A stretch of DNA of 64,000 nucleotides. Origin: M3007 sp033764075 (lineage in GTDB: Bacteria > Bacteroidota > Bacteroidia > Chitinophagales > Saprospiraceae). The notes under the pieces were generated by a model. That model ran no database searches. It was not told where the DNA came from and worked only from the letters and a program-made list of their open reading frames with translations. The stretch's first letter is position 1. The number at the start of each line of letters is the position of its first letter. The translations under genes were made by a program, and so were the position numbers. Where the stretch lies: contig JANRJH010000028.1 in the NCBI GenBank assembly GCA_033764075.1, positions 62,001 through 126,000 on the forward strand, given 5' to 3'. Below are positions 43,739 through 55,600 of the stretch, piece by piece.

Positions 43739-45141
43739 GTGATCTCCCCCAGGGCGTACAGCGCCCGCCGGATGTCCTGCGCCACCAGATCGCCCGAAAG
43801 GCCGGCATCCATGCCTTGCAGCACGTCGGCCAGCGCGGCGTCGGCCCGGGTGAGGGCCTCCGCATGGCGGGCGTTGGCCACCACGGTCTGGTCGGGCGAA
43901 AAACCTTCACCCACGGCGGTGTCGAAGATTTTTTCCTTGAGGTATTCGATGTTTTGGCCGTTGAGGGCGGAGAGCGGGACGAGCTGTCCGGCGTGCAGGC
44001 CCACGGTATTTTGCGCCGGCGGGTCGGACTGCAGGTATGGGTGCACGTCTTCTGCGCCGGGGTCCACCAGCCACTCGGTTTTGAAGAAGGGGTTGCGGTC
44101 CATTTTGTTGCAGAGGAAGAGGAGGTTGCCCATTCCCTGTTCGACGTGGGCAGTATCGCGCAGGGCCTGCACGTCCTGGTACACCTCGGCGAGGGTCATG
44201 CCGCCGGTCACGTCCCACACGTACAACACGAGGGCGGCCTGGCGGATTTTCTCGTAGGTGCGCGCCACGCCGATGGCTTCGATCTGGTCTTGCGCTTCGC
44301 GGATGCCGGCGGTGTCGATGAGGCGGAAGGCGACGCCCCGGATATGCAGCACTTCTTCCACGGTGTCGCGGGTGGTGCCGGGGATGTCGCTCACGATGGC
44401 GCGCTCCTCGTTGAGCAGGGCGTTGAGCAGGGTGCTCTTGCCGGCGTTGGGGCGGCCGGCGATCACGGTGTTTACGCCGTGTTTGAGGGCGTTGCCGAGG
44501 GCGAAGGAGTCGCGCAGGCGGCCGGTGTGGGCGCGAATCTGCGCGACGAGTCCGCGCAACTCGGCGCGGTCGGCGAATTCTACGTCTTCTTCGCCGAAGT
44601 CGAGCTCCAGCTCCACCAGACTGGCGAAGTGCAGCAGTTGTTCGCGCAGTTGCCGGAGTTCGTGTGAGAAGCCGCCGCGCATCTGGCGCAGGGCCACGGC
44701 GTGGGCGACGGCGCTCTCGGCGGCGATGAGGTCGGCCACCGCCTCGGCCTGGCTGAGGTCCATGCGGCCGTTGCGGAAGGCGCGCAGGGTGAACTCCCCG
44801 GGCTGGGCCAGTCGTGCGCCCCGGTGCAGCAGGAGCTGGAGCAGGGTCTGCTGCACAAACACCGAGCCGTGGCAGCCGATCTCCACCACGTCTTCGCCGG
44901 TGTAGGAGTGGGGCCCCTGAAAGACGGTGGCCAGCACCTCATCGACGGTGTTGCCCTGCTCGTCCTCGATGCGACCGAAATGGGCCGTATGCGAGGGCTG
45001 GTTTTCGAGGCGTTTGCCCTTGAAAACAGCGTCGGCGATGAGGAGCGCGCGCGGACCGGAGAGCCGGATCACGGCAATGGCGCCCATGCCGGGAGGGGTG
45101 GCGACGGCGGCGATGGTGTCGGTAAAGTCGGGCAAGGTCAT
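43675..45141 (-). CDS. mnmE: tRNA uridine-5-carboxymethylaminomethyl modification GTPase MnmE
   Basis: 488 residues from the ATG at 45141 (MTLPDFTDTIAAVATPPGMGA). The N-terminal domain binds formyl-tetrahydrofolate. The G domain inserted in the helical domain has GRPNAGKST, PGTTRD, DTAG and NKMD. The invariant C-terminal CIGK box is present. With MnmG it adds (carboxymethyl)aminomethyl groups to U34 of certain tRNAs. The 3' end is intact but belongs to a duplicated segment. Confidence 0.95.
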   Translation of the reverse strand: MTLPDFTDTIAAVATPPGMGAIAVIRLSGPRALLIADAVFKGKRLENQPSHTAHFGRIEDEQGNTVDEVLATVFQGPHSYTGEDVVEIGCHGSVFVQQTLLQLLLHRGARLAQPGEFTLRAFRNGRMDLSQAEAVADLIAAESAVAHAVALRQMRGGFSHELRQLREQLLHFASLVELELDFGEEDVEFADRAELRGLVAQIRAHTGRLRDSFALGNALKHGVNTVIAGRPNAGKSTLLNALLNEERAIVSDIPGTTRDTVEEVLHIRGVAFRLIDTAGIREAQDQIEAIGVARTYEKIRQAALVLYVWDVTGGMTLAEVYQDVQALRDTAHVEQGMGNLLFLCNKMDRNPFFKTEWLVDPGAEDVHPYLQSDPPAQNTVGLHAGQLVPLSALNGQNIEYLKEKIFDTAVGEGFSPDQTVVANARHAEALTRADAALADVLQGMDAGLSGDLVAQDIRRALYALGEITGEIGVEEVLGNIFGKFCIGK

Positions 45142-45251
45142 GGCTGAATCCCGTTTGGTGCGTAGGTGATGCAAATATGCGCCAATCCGCATGCGCCGGG
45201 AATATTTTTCGCAAAGGCAGTACTTTAGCCCTGAAATCAGCAAATGAACGT

Positions 45252-46598
45252 ATGGAAGGAAATACGCCGGACAGCACCGAGGAGCAGGTCGCCCTGCTCG
45301 ATTCCCAAACCTGGAGCCTGGAGATGACCATCTCCGGCGCCGCCACGTTTGCGGTTTCTTTCTTGCCGGGCTGGATTGAATACGGACTCGAATACTACCT
45401 GGACAACCTGGCGCCCTCCAATAACAATTTTTCCCTTGTTTTTCCCGTGTTGGCCTACGCCTTTTTCAAGGTGACGGCCTGGCTGCTCATTTTTACCTTT
45501 GTCGCTCACCTGTGTCTGCGCGCCCTGTGGGTGGCAGCGGTCGGTTTGCATTCTGCCTATCCGCAAGGCATTCAATACGACAAAATACCCAATATCAGCG
45601 AGCAATACCGGGAGGTCGCCCGGACCTACTACGGCTCTCTTTCGGGGTTTATCCGGCGCCTCGATCTGCGCTGCAACCGCATCTATGCGCAGGCGTTCAT
45701 GATGGCCATGAGCCTGTGCGCCATTGGGCTGATCTACCTGTTGCTTTTTGTGGGCATCCTCGTTTTGAACCGTTTTATCGGGATGGAGTGGATAGAAAAA
45801 ATTGGCCTGGTGGCGTATGTTCTCTTTTTGGTGACCATGTTGCTTGTACTGTCGGTAAAATCGCTGTCCAAAAAATCCAGACACGCCGAGCGTTATAACC
45901 TCGCCGCTGCCCGCTTTCAATTGCAAATGGGCCGCTCCATGATGCTGTTTTTTTCCGACCCGCTGCAGTACCTGAGCCTGACTTTCATGAGCAACACGAC
46001 CGCCCGGCGATACTACGGGACGGTGGCTTTTATTGCGTTGTTCATGATGGTGGCCGGAATGGGGGTCATGTTCCGCAAAATGGCCGAACTGCGCAACAGA
46101 ACCATCGGGCTGCGGACGTTCGACAGCCAAGGCAGCCCGGCCAACCGGCTTTTACTTGCCCAATACGACAACCTGCGCCCCGACGGCGCCGGCCCCGCCA
46201 ATGTGTCCATTCCATCCGATGTGATAGACGGGCGCATGCTGCCTGTGTTTGTAAAATATGCCTATTACCTCGACGCCCGGTTGAAAAACACCTGTGGTAC
46301 CCCAACCGACGACGAGCGCGCTGCGCAACTGCCCAAAGCGGTGGCCCGCCAATACCGCGACAGCGTTCACCTGGCCTGCTTCCGGCAATTCTACCGGGTG
46401 ACGCTGAACGACACCGTGCCGCTCGAGGCCGAATGGCTGTACACGGAAAAAAACGGCTTACGGGGCCTGGTGGCGTATTTCGACACGAAATCGTTTCCGC
46501 CCGGCAGAAACCGGTTGTTGGTTCAGGTGCCCACGGAATCCCGACCCGATTCGCTGGAGGTTTTTGGCGTTGTGCCTTTTTGGTATGCGCCGAAGTGA
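45252..46598 (+). CDS. Multi-pass membrane protein of unknown function
   Basis: 448 residues from the ATG at 45252 (MEGNTPDSTEEQ). Membrane helices lie at about residues 25-45, 60-85, 155-180, 195-215 and 268-285 (GTVAFIALFMMVAGMGVMF). They are followed by a soluble C-terminal domain of ~150 residues (RTFDSQGSPANRLLLAQYDNL to FGVVPFWYAPK) that should face the periplasm. No named family recognised. An imperfect -7 element (TACTTTAG) precedes it near 45222. Divergent from mnmE. Confidence 0.8.
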   Translation: MEGNTPDSTEEQVALLDSQTWSLEMTISGAATFAVSFLPGWIEYGLEYYLDNLAPSNNNFSLVFPVLAYAFFKVTAWLLIFTFVAHLCLRALWVAAVGLHSAYPQGIQYDKIPNISEQYREVARTYYGSLSGFIRRLDLRCNRIYAQAFMMAMSLCAIGLIYLLLFVGILVLNRFIGMEWIEKIGLVAYVLFLVTMLLVLSVKSLSKKSRHAERYNLAAARFQLQMGRSMMLFFSDPLQYLSLTFMSNTTARRYYGTVAFIALFMMVAGMGVMFRKMAELRNRTIGLRTFDSQGSPANRLLLAQYDNLRPDGAGPANVSIPSDVIDGRMLPVFVKYAYYLDARLKNTCGTPTDDERAAQLPKAVARQYRDSVHLACFRQFYRVTLNDTVPLEAEWLYTEKNGLRGLVAYFDTKSFPPGRNRLLVQVPTESRPDSLEVFGVVPFWYAPK

Positions 46599-46615
46599 CT
46601 GCTGATGCGTGCACC

Positions 46616-46652
46616 AAAAAAAAGATCCCGGCTGCGACGTTTCACAACCGGG
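46616..46652 (-). terminator. Intrinsic terminator, minus strand
   Basis: On the minus strand CCCGGTT / AGCCGGG (7 bp with one G-U pair) around a 12-nt loop, then ATC and eight Ts. No annotated minus-strand gene ends here, so it must serve an unannotated transcript. Confidence 0.7.
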
Positions 46653-47048
46653 GTTCTCGCCTATGAAGCATAAGACATCTGAACCAAAAGGAGGGTCGCT
46701 GTCCGCGGGTAAGCGGTCTGCGAACGGATGAACGCGCGCCAGGCGCCGGCACAAGGCGGCTGTCTGGATTCGCGGCAAAAGAGAGCAGTGGGGAAAGTGG
46801 ATCGCTGGAAAGCACAAAGCCCGGCCGGCATGGCAGCGCCGAACGGGGCAGGTGAAATCAATCAGTGTCGCGTGCGCACCAAACGCACTGCGTACACGGG
46901 GACAATCGAGCGATCAGGGAAAATGCGGAGGAAAAACCGCACATGCGCAAGGCGCACAAGGAAGGTAGGAAAAATCCTGTTCATGGGATGGTAACGGTTG
47001 AGTGATCAATCGGTGTAAGTGATCGGATTACGGTAGTTCGTCAAGAAC
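46616..47048 (-). ncRNA. Candidate ~430-nt non-coding RNA
   Basis: Bounded by a canonical promoter (TTG-N20-TACATTTG) and the terminator at 46616-46652. Several local stems are visible inside, for example TGCGG/CCGCA, GTGCG/CGCAC and GGCGCC-rich segments. I compared it by eye with tmRNA, RNase P RNA and SRP RNA hallmarks and found none. It may be a novel RNA, a 6S-type RNA, or a short mRNA for one of the small frames. Confidence 0.4.
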
Positions 47049-47053
47049 TGTAG

Positions 47054-47061
47054 CAAATGTA
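47054..47061 (-). promoter_or_regulatory. -7 element TACATTTG of the orphan transcript
   Basis: Minus-strand TACATTTG with a TTG exactly 20 bp upstream, one of the two best-spaced promoters in the window. No known gene follows. Confidence 0.65.
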
Positions 47062-47184
47062 ATTCCATGGTTTGACGTGTGCAAGCGTATTGGTCTGTTT
47101 TTTCGACAAATGTCGGATGGACGCCATAAGACCGGCCTGTTCGATGGCCAAGGGCTCTTGCTCATGGGGCGGAGAACTATTCCG

Positions 47185-47192
47185 TACCTTTG
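47185..47192 (+). promoter_or_regulatory. -7 element TACCTTTG for hutU
   Basis: Exact TAnnTTTG match 25 bp before the ATG at 47218. It rules out the in-frame ATG at 47077. Confidence 0.68.
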
Positions 47193-47217
47193 TGTCCAAT
47201 CAACCTTTCTTTTGCAC

Positions 47218-49248
<2,031 letters not shown>

Positions 49249-49275
<27 letters not shown>

Positions 49276-49334
49276 CCCACCCAATTTGCCAAAGCAAATT
49301 GGGTGGGTCAGGTTTTAACGTAACCTGTCAGGTC
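49249..49334. terminator. 41-bp perfect inverted repeat with 4-nt loop between convergent genes
   Basis: Left arm 49249-49289, loop CAAA, right arm 49294-49334; all 41 positions pair. The hutU stop (49273-49275) is in the left arm and the purF-like stop begins at the end of the right arm. The arms contain smaller AACCTG/CAGGTT repeats. It probably terminates both transcripts but is far longer than a normal terminator. Confidence 0.85.
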
Positions 49335-51225
49335 AGTAAGCCCGTTTGTCGCTCTTTTCCATGTAATTGATGAACGCCCTGTTTACCACCCGGTTCCCTC
49401 CCGGAGTTGGGTAATCGCCGGAGAAATACCAGTCGCCAGGTGTTTTGGGGCAAGCCTCATGGAGCCCCTCCAGCGTTTGGAAGATCACGTGAATCGGGAT
49501 GTTCAGGTCTTTGGGCGTGATGATTTCCGCGATGCGCTTGCTGATCTGGCAGTAGTCAAAGTGGTTATAGAGGTGGGCCACCTCGTTTCGTATGTCTTCC
49601 ATAGGCAGGTCTTCGGAGGCCTTGCACCTATCGTATGTTTCTTGAAGGAGGTGTTCCTTGCCGTTTTCTTCGAGCAGTTGCACCAGTGCCTGGAAGGCCA
49701 CGAAGTCGCCCATTCGGCTCATGTCGATGCCATAGCAGTCGGGGAACCGGATTTGCGGGGCGCTGGACAGGATAACGGTGCGCTTGGGCTTGAGGCGCGA
49801 GGTGATGGCCACAATGCTGTCGCGCAGGGTGGTGCCGCGCACGATGGAGTCGTCGAGCAGCACCAGGGTGTCCACGTGGTTTTCCACGAGTCCGTAAGTG
49901 ACATCATACACGTAGCTCACCATGCTGTTGCGACTTTTGGAGTCGGCGATGAAGGTGCGCGATTTTTCGTCCTTGTGCACCAGTTTTTCAACTCGTGGCC
50001 TGATGGAGAGGATTTCTTCCAGTTTTTGCGGGCTGATGTCCGCTCCAAGCGCCAGAATCTGTTCCTGTTTCCAGCGGTTAAGCTCTTTTTCCAGGCCCTC
50101 GTATAGCCCGTAGAAGGCTGATTCGGCGGTGTTGGGGATGAAGGTGAACACCGTGTGGCGAAGGTCGTAGTCTACCGTTTCCAGGACGGGTTTGGCGAGC
50201 AGTTCACCCAGTTTTTTGCGTTCCTGGTAGATTTCCCGGTCGTTGCCGCGGCTGAAATAGATGCGTTCGAAAGAGCAGGCCTTGTATTCCTGTTCGTCGA
50301 TGTACGGCTCCTCGCTTACTTTTCCGTTGTGTTTGATGATGAGCGCGTGGCCGGGCTTGAGCTCGTGCACGGCGGTGAAGGGCGCGTGGAAGACCGTCTG
50401 GATGGCCGATCGCTCGGAGGCGCCGACGATCACCTCGTCGTCCATGTACCAGAATGCCGGACGGATGCCGTTGGGGTCGCGCAGCAGGAACGCGTCTCCG
50501 TGGCCGATGAGGCCGCCGAGTACATAACCGCCGTCAAATTTCTTGCAGGCCCGGCGCAGGAGGCGCTGGATGTCGAGGTTGTCGAAAATGAGCTGGTTGA
50601 CGTCCTGGTTGCTGTAGCCGTCGGGTTTATACCAGGTATGGAGGCGTTGAACCTCATCGTCGAGGAAGTGACCGATTTTTTCGAGCACGGTCACGGTGTC
50701 GCTTTTTTCCTTGGGGTATTGGCCGAGTTCAACGAGTTCGTGAAAGAGTTCGTCGACGTTGGTCATGTTGAAGTTGCCGGCCAGGAGCAGGTTTCGGTTT
50801 ATCCAGTTGTTCTGGCGGTGGAAGGGGTGGACGCGCTCGATGCTGTCGTCGCCGTAGGTGCCGTAGCGCAGGTGGCCCATGAGCACCTCGCCCGCGTAGG
50901 GGGCGTTGTGTTTGAGCCATTCAGCGTCCTGGTTTTGTTCGGGGGTAAGTTGGTTGAGGCGCCCCCAGACCATGTCAAACAGGTCGGTCAGGTAGTTCGG
51001 TGCGTTGCTGCGTTTGCGGCTAATGTACCGGGTACCGGGCGCGGGGTTGAGTTTGATGGTGGCGAGTCCGGCGCCGTCCTGCCCGCGGTTGCGCATTTTC
51101 TGCATGGTCAGCTGCAGTTTTTGCAGGCCATACCACACTGTTCCGTATTTCTCCTGATAATAGGTGAGGGGTTTGCGTAATCGTATCAATACGATGCCGC
51201 ATTCGTGCTGAATCGGGTCGCTCAT
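49333..51225 (-). CDS. purF: Amidophosphoribosyltransferase-like protein, long form
   Basis: 630 residues. The N-terminal class II glutamine amidotransferase domain opens at Cys9 (HECGIVLIRLRKPL), with NRGQDGAGLAT and the oxyanion region HLRYGTYG. The C-terminal PRTase domain has LVLLDDSIVRGTTLRDSIV, the PRPP loop. Classical PurF is ~490 residues; this ~630-residue type is common in Bacteroidota, often beside a normal purF. The eight residues before Cys9 would have to be removed to free the catalytic Cys. It transfers glutamine ammonia to PRPP, or a related acceptor. It starts 3 bp after the upstream gene's stop. Confidence 0.85.
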   Translation of the reverse strand: MSDPIQHECGIVLIRLRKPLTYYQEKYGTVWYGLQKLQLTMQKMRNRGQDGAGLATIKLNPAPGTRYISRKRSNAPNYLTDLFDMVWGRLNQLTPEQNQDAEWLKHNAPYAGEVLMGHLRYGTYGDDSIERVHPFHRQNNWINRNLLLAGNFNMTNVDELFHELVELGQYPKEKSDTVTVLEKIGHFLDDEVQRLHTWYKPDGYSNQDVNQLIFDNLDIQRLLRRACKKFDGGYVLGGLIGHGDAFLLRDPNGIRPAFWYMDDEVIVGASERSAIQTVFHAPFTAVHELKPGHALIIKHNGKVSEEPYIDEQEYKACSFERIYFSRGNDREIYQERKKLGELLAKPVLETVDYDLRHTVFTFIPNTAESAFYGLYEGLEKELNRWKQEQILALGADISPQKLEEILSIRPRVEKLVHKDEKSRTFIADSKSRNSMVSYVYDVTYGLVENHVDTLVLLDDSIVRGTTLRDSIVAITSRLKPKRTVILSSAPQIRFPDCYGIDMSRMGDFVAFQALVQLLEENGKEHLLQETYDRCKASEDLPMEDIRNEVAHLYNHFDYCQISKRIAEIITPKDLNIPIHVIFQTLEGLHEACPKTPGDWYFSGDYPTPGGNRVVNRAFINYMEKSDKRAY

Positions 51226-51228
51226 GCG

Positions 51229-51906
51229 TTAGTCTTTCTTCTTAAAGTCCCCGTTTTGCCATGCCTTGAAGAACTGCGCCCATGCGATGGGGCTGAAGAT
51301 GTTCATGGGCGGGGTTTGTCCTATGTAGACGTACTCACGCGATTGTTGTCTCAAATAAAAATTGGCGCTTTCGCGGCCCGAGAACGGGATGATGTCGTCG
51401 TTTTTGCGCGCCTCGGCCAGGTAATCGTTGGCCAGGTTTTCTGTGGCGTACCGCTGTAGTTCGGGCGTGACGTCCATTTTCAAAAATTCTATCTTGAAAT
51501 GTTCGCGCGAGGGCCAGGGGAAGATAACGGTTTCGGGGAGCAGGTAGGCATCCTGCGCCATGAGCTGCACCACCGAGTAGCGTTCCTGGGAGAGCGTGTC
51601 CGGAATGGTGATGGTCACCGGCTGGAAGCCCAGGCAATTGAAGCGCACCTGATCGCCCGGCTCCACCACGATGGTGAAAAAGCCCCGGTAATCGGCGTAG
51701 GCGCCCCGGTTTTTTTTCGGCAGGAAAACGCTGGCGTAGGGTACGGGCACCAGTTGCCCGTTATTTTCGGTGAGCAGCATACCGGTGAACTGGATCAGCC
51801 TGGGCTTGTCCGGATCTGTTTGCCCATGCGCGATACCCGCGAGCAGCAGGCTTAAAAACAATAGCGTGGTGGTAATTCTCACGTCGGATGGTGTTGTTTG
51901 GATCAC
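51229..51906 (-). CDS. Exported protein with carboxypeptidase-like regulatory (CarboxypepD) domain
   Basis: 225 residues from a GTG at 51906; a second in-frame GTG at 51882 also precedes the signal peptide (ITTTLLFLSLLLAGIAHGQ). The first half is a CarboxypepD_reg-like Ig domain (PVPYASVFLPKKNRGAYADYRGFFTIVVEPGDQVRFNCLGF). The second half (PWPSREHFKIEFLKMDV to FFKAWQNGDFKKKD) is conserved in Bacteroidota without a known role. The purF-like gene follows after 3 bp. Confidence 0.82.
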   Translation of the reverse strand: MIQTTPSDVRITTTLLFLSLLLAGIAHGQTDPDKPRLIQFTGMLLTENNGQLVPVPYASVFLPKKNRGAYADYRGFFTIVVEPGDQVRFNCLGFQPVTITIPDTLSQERYSVVQLMAQDAYLLPETVIFPWPSREHFKIEFLKMDVTPELQRYATENLANDYLAEARKNDDIIPFSGRESANFYLRQQSREYVYIGQTPPMNIFSPIAWAQFFKAWQNGDFKKKD

Positions 51907-51920
51907 AAAATTTGCTCCCT

Positions 51921-51928
51921 CAAAGGTA
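51921..51928 (-). promoter_or_regulatory. -7 element TACCTTTG for the CarboxypepD-domain gene
   Basis: Minus-strand exact TAnnTTTG match, 14 nt before the GTG at 51906. It probably drives this gene and the purF-like gene as an operon. Confidence 0.65.
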
Positions 51929-52058
51929 CGGGATTATTGAACGTTGTGAAAGGATGTTTCGCCGACCGGGCGGTGCCTGTTTTAAGCAAATGTTAACACT
52001 TATTTGGGGAAATGTGCGTTTGTTGCACACAAGGGAACACCTATCGCACAGAGTATCG

Positions 52059-52066
52059 TACCTTTG
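52059..52066 (+). promoter_or_regulatory. -7 element TACCTTTG for ompH
   Basis: Exact TAnnTTTG match, 43 bp before the ATG at 52110. It excludes the in-frame starts further upstream. Confidence 0.65.
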
Positions 52067-52109
52067 CGCCGCCTTGTGCGCATTCATCAGAACTTTGAAC
52101 CAATTCCTC

Positions 52110-52637
52110 ATGTCCTCATTACAACAACCGAACCTGCGATTTGGGTTCATTACAGGATTGCTGTTGTGCGTATTTCCCGCTTTTTCGCAGGAGTTCAAGT
52201 ACGGGCACACCAATCTCGGCAACCTGTTGGAACTGCTTCCGGAAACCAAACAGGCGGAAGCAGCGCTCAAAACATACGCCGACAGCCTGTCGAAAGTGGC
52301 TGCCGAAAAGGAGGAAGCGTTTATGAAGTTATACGCTTCCATACAGGAAAAATACAAGAAGGGCGAACTGACACCGCTTCAGACCCAGGAAGCCCAAACC
52401 GACCTGGCCAAAAAACAACAGGAACTGCAGGCGTTCGAAAAAAATGCCCAGGACATGGGGGCCAGGCGCCGGGATGAACTGCTGGATCCCATCCTCGACA
52501 AGATCCTGGCGGCCATTCAGGCGGTTGCCAAAGAAGGCGGGTACAGCCTGATTTTCGACACCAGTTCGGGCGCCATGTTGCACGCCGACGAAAAGGACGA
52601 CGTGACCCAACTGGTGCGCAAACAACTTGGTCTCTGA
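52110..52637 (+). CDS. OmpH/Skp-family periplasmic chaperone
   Basis: 175 residues from the ATG at 52110, signal peptide LRFGFITGLLLCVFPAFSQ. The mature protein begins FKYGHTNLGNLLELLPE, as OmpH/Skp proteins do. A long coiled-coil arm follows (ETKQAEAALKTYADSLSKVAAEKEE to KNAQDMGARRRDELLDP), then the return GGYSLIFDTSSG. Skp trimers hold unfolded outer-membrane proteins in the periplasm. It lies 33 bp before the DUF2723 gene. Confidence 0.9.
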   Translation: MSSLQQPNLRFGFITGLLLCVFPAFSQEFKYGHTNLGNLLELLPETKQAEAALKTYADSLSKVAAEKEEAFMKLYASIQEKYKKGELTPLQTQEAQTDLAKKQQELQAFEKNAQDMGARRRDELLDPILDKILAAIQAVAKEGGYSLIFDTSSGAMLHADEKDDVTQLVRKQLGL

Positions 52638-52669
52638 CCCTATTTTCTCCAAATAAAAAAAGCTCGACC

Positions 52670-55600
52670 GTGACGTACAGAACGCTCAACAACATCACCG
52701 GCTGGTTAACCTTTGCCATTGCCGCCATCGTGCTCGGATTAGCGGCCGAACCCACCGGAAGCCTTTGGGACTGTGGCGAGTTCATCTCCGGCGCTTACAA
52801 GCTGCAGGTGGTTCACCCCCCCGGCGCGCCGGTGTTCCTGATCGTTGGCCGCCTGTTTGCCTGGGTGGCGGAAATGTTTTCCGACAACCCGGAAAACATC
52901 GCCTACGCCGTCAACCTGCTCTCTGCCCTGAGCACGGCTTTCACCGCAGCGTTCATCACCTGGAGCACCACCATCCTGTCGCGCATGGCGCTGGTGGGCC
53001 GGGAGGAGACACCGGACAGCGGCCAGACCATCGCCATCATGGGCGCCGGTCTGGTGGCCGGCCTCACCACCGCCTTCACCACCTCCATCTGGTTTTCGGC
53101 GGTAGAGGGCGAGGTGTACGCCATGTCCACGTTTTTCACCGCCATGACCCTTTGGGCCGTGGTCAAATGGTATAGCCTGCCCGACACGGCCGAGGCCGAC
53201 CGCTGGCTGGTGTTTGCGGTGTACAGCACCGCATTGTCCATCGGTGTGCACTTGCTCAGCTTGCTGACGTTCCCCGCCCTGGCGCTTTTTTACTACTACA
53301 AAAAATCGAAATCGCCCTCCTGGCTGGGCGCCGGAACCGCCGCCGGTGTGGGCGTGCTGGCCATCGTGCTCATTCAGGTGCTGATCATCGCCGGTATCCC
53401 CAAGCTGTGGGCATTTTTTGACCGCCTGCTGGTCAACTCATTTGGCCTGCCGTTCCACAGCGGCATTGTGGTGGTGCTCCTGCTGTTTGCCGCCGCCATC
53501 TGGTACGGACTTCGCCGCGCGCACCAAACGGGCAACGGGCTCCTCCAGCGCACCATAGTGGCCTTCGCGCTCATCGTAATGGCCTACCTGTCATACGGCA
53601 TGGTGGTGCTGCGCGCCAACGCCAACACCCCGATCAACATGAACGACCCCTCCGACGCGGCGCGCCTGCTGCCCTACCTCAACCGCGAGCAGTATGGAGA
53701 ACGCCCGTTGTTGTACGGACCGCATTTCGACGCCAAACCCCTGGGCATTCAGGAGCCCGAACCCCGCTACGGACGCGTGGGTGACCGCTACGAAGTGGTG
53801 GATGAAAAGGTGGAGTACGAATACAATGCGCGCGACAAGACCCTGTTCCCCCGCATGAGCGATTATACACAGGGCCGCCCGGGTCTGTACCGCCGCTGGA
53901 TCGACAAGCCCAAGGGAGCGCCAACCATTGCCGATAACATCGAGTTTTTTGTCAAATATCAGCTCGGCTGGATGTACTGGCGCTACTTCATGTGGAACTT
54001 CGCAGGCCGCCAGAACGGTGAACAGGGCCTCTACGCCTGGGATCCCTCCGCCGGCAACTGGATCACCGGGCTCGACTTCATCGACCGCGGCCGCATCGGC
54101 GACCAGTCGCAGGCGCCCGAACACATCAAGAACGACCCGGCGCGAAACAAGTACTACCTCATCCCGTTCTTCCTCGGCCTCGTCGGCCTGTTTTTTCACT
54201 ACCAGCAAAGCCGAAAGGAGTTCATTGCCATTTTTGCCATGTTCATCATCACCGGCATCGGCATCATCGTGTACTCCAACCAGCCACCCAACGAACCGCG
54301 CGAACGCGACTACGTGCTGGCAGCCTCGTTCTTTACGTTCGCCATTTGGGTCGGCATGAGCGTGCCGGCCATTTACGGTCTCCTCGCCGGCAGGTTCCGC
54401 CTCGGCGCACCCGCTGCCGTTGTGGCCTCCCTCCTGGCCCTGAGTGCGCCCCTGCTGATGGTTACCCAAAACTGGGACGACCACAGCCGCGCCAAACACT
54501 ACGCCAGCCGCGACTATGCGCGCAACTTCCTCGAGTCCTGCGCCGAAAATGCCATCATTTTCACGTACGGCGACAACGATACCTACCCCCTCTGGTATTG
54601 CCAGGAGGTGGAGAACATCCGCACCGACGTGCGCGTGGTCAACCTCTCGCTCATCGCCGTAGACTGGTACATCGACCAGCTCAGGCGCGCCGTCAACAAC
54701 GCCCCGGCCGTCAAGCTGTCCATCCCCCAGGACAAAATCCGCGGCTTCAAACGGCTCCAGACACCCTACGTGCCTGGCAACGACCGCCCCATGAGCATCC
54801 AGGAGGTCATGACCTTCCTGCGCGACGACCATCCGGTGCCCTCCCAGGGCGGGCGCAGCTTCGAGACTTACCTGCCGACCAATAAAATCTACATGACGGT
54901 GGACAAAAACGCCGTCCGGCAATACAACGTGGTGCCTGCCGGCGACACCGCCGTGGTGGATACCATCTACTTCGACCTCGGCGTGGGCGAAGGCCAGTCG
55001 AGCTGGATACTCAAAGACCAGCTGGCCATGCTCGATATTGTATACTCCAACCTCTGGGAACGACCCATCTACTGGGCCGTTACCTGCAGGGAAGACCGCC
55101 TGCTGGGGCTCGACGACTACCTTCAGCTCGAAGGCCTTGCCCTGCGCCTGGTGCCCGTAAAATCGCGCAGCGAAGGACAGGGCTACGGCATGGTGGGCAT
55201 GGGCCGCGTGGGCACCGACATCGTTTTCGACAACATGATGAACAAGTGGAAATGGGGCAATTTCGACACCCATCCCACCTACGTGAACCGCTCGTACATG
55301 CCCAGCCTGCAAACCATGCGCGTAGCGTTCATCCGGGTGGGCCGCCAGCTCGTGGCCGAAGGGAAAAAAGACCAGGCCGTCGCCCTGGTGGACCGGTATT
55401 TCGAGGCATTTCCCAGCTTCAACTTCCCCTACGACCAGTTCTCGGCGTTCATGGCCGACATCTACGCCCGCGCCGGCGCCAAAGAGAAGGCGGCGGAGAA
55501 AATCAACGACATCGCCGCCGCCATGGAGGCCCAGATGCGGTTCTACCGCTCCCTGTCGCTCGACATGCAAAAAGGCTACGAGCAAGACATGAACTTCACC

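Larger units (their letters stand above)
46599..47217. other. 619-bp stretch without a convincing protein gene
   Basis: The largest non-coding stretch. Short minus-strand frames exist: a 40-codon Arg-rich frame (MNRIFPTFLVRLAHV start, beginning near 46984) and a 66-codon frame (46661-46861). Neither has a recognisable homolog or an obvious ribosome site. It contains the minus promoter and terminator listed separately and the hutU promoter. Confidence 0.6.

Noticed and set aside
46458..46817. 119-codon open frame on the minus strand in the non-coding stretch
   Set aside because: It runs across the intrinsic terminator into the antisense of the membrane protein gene, has no promoter of its own and no family resemblance. 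The non-coding RNA reading is preferred.
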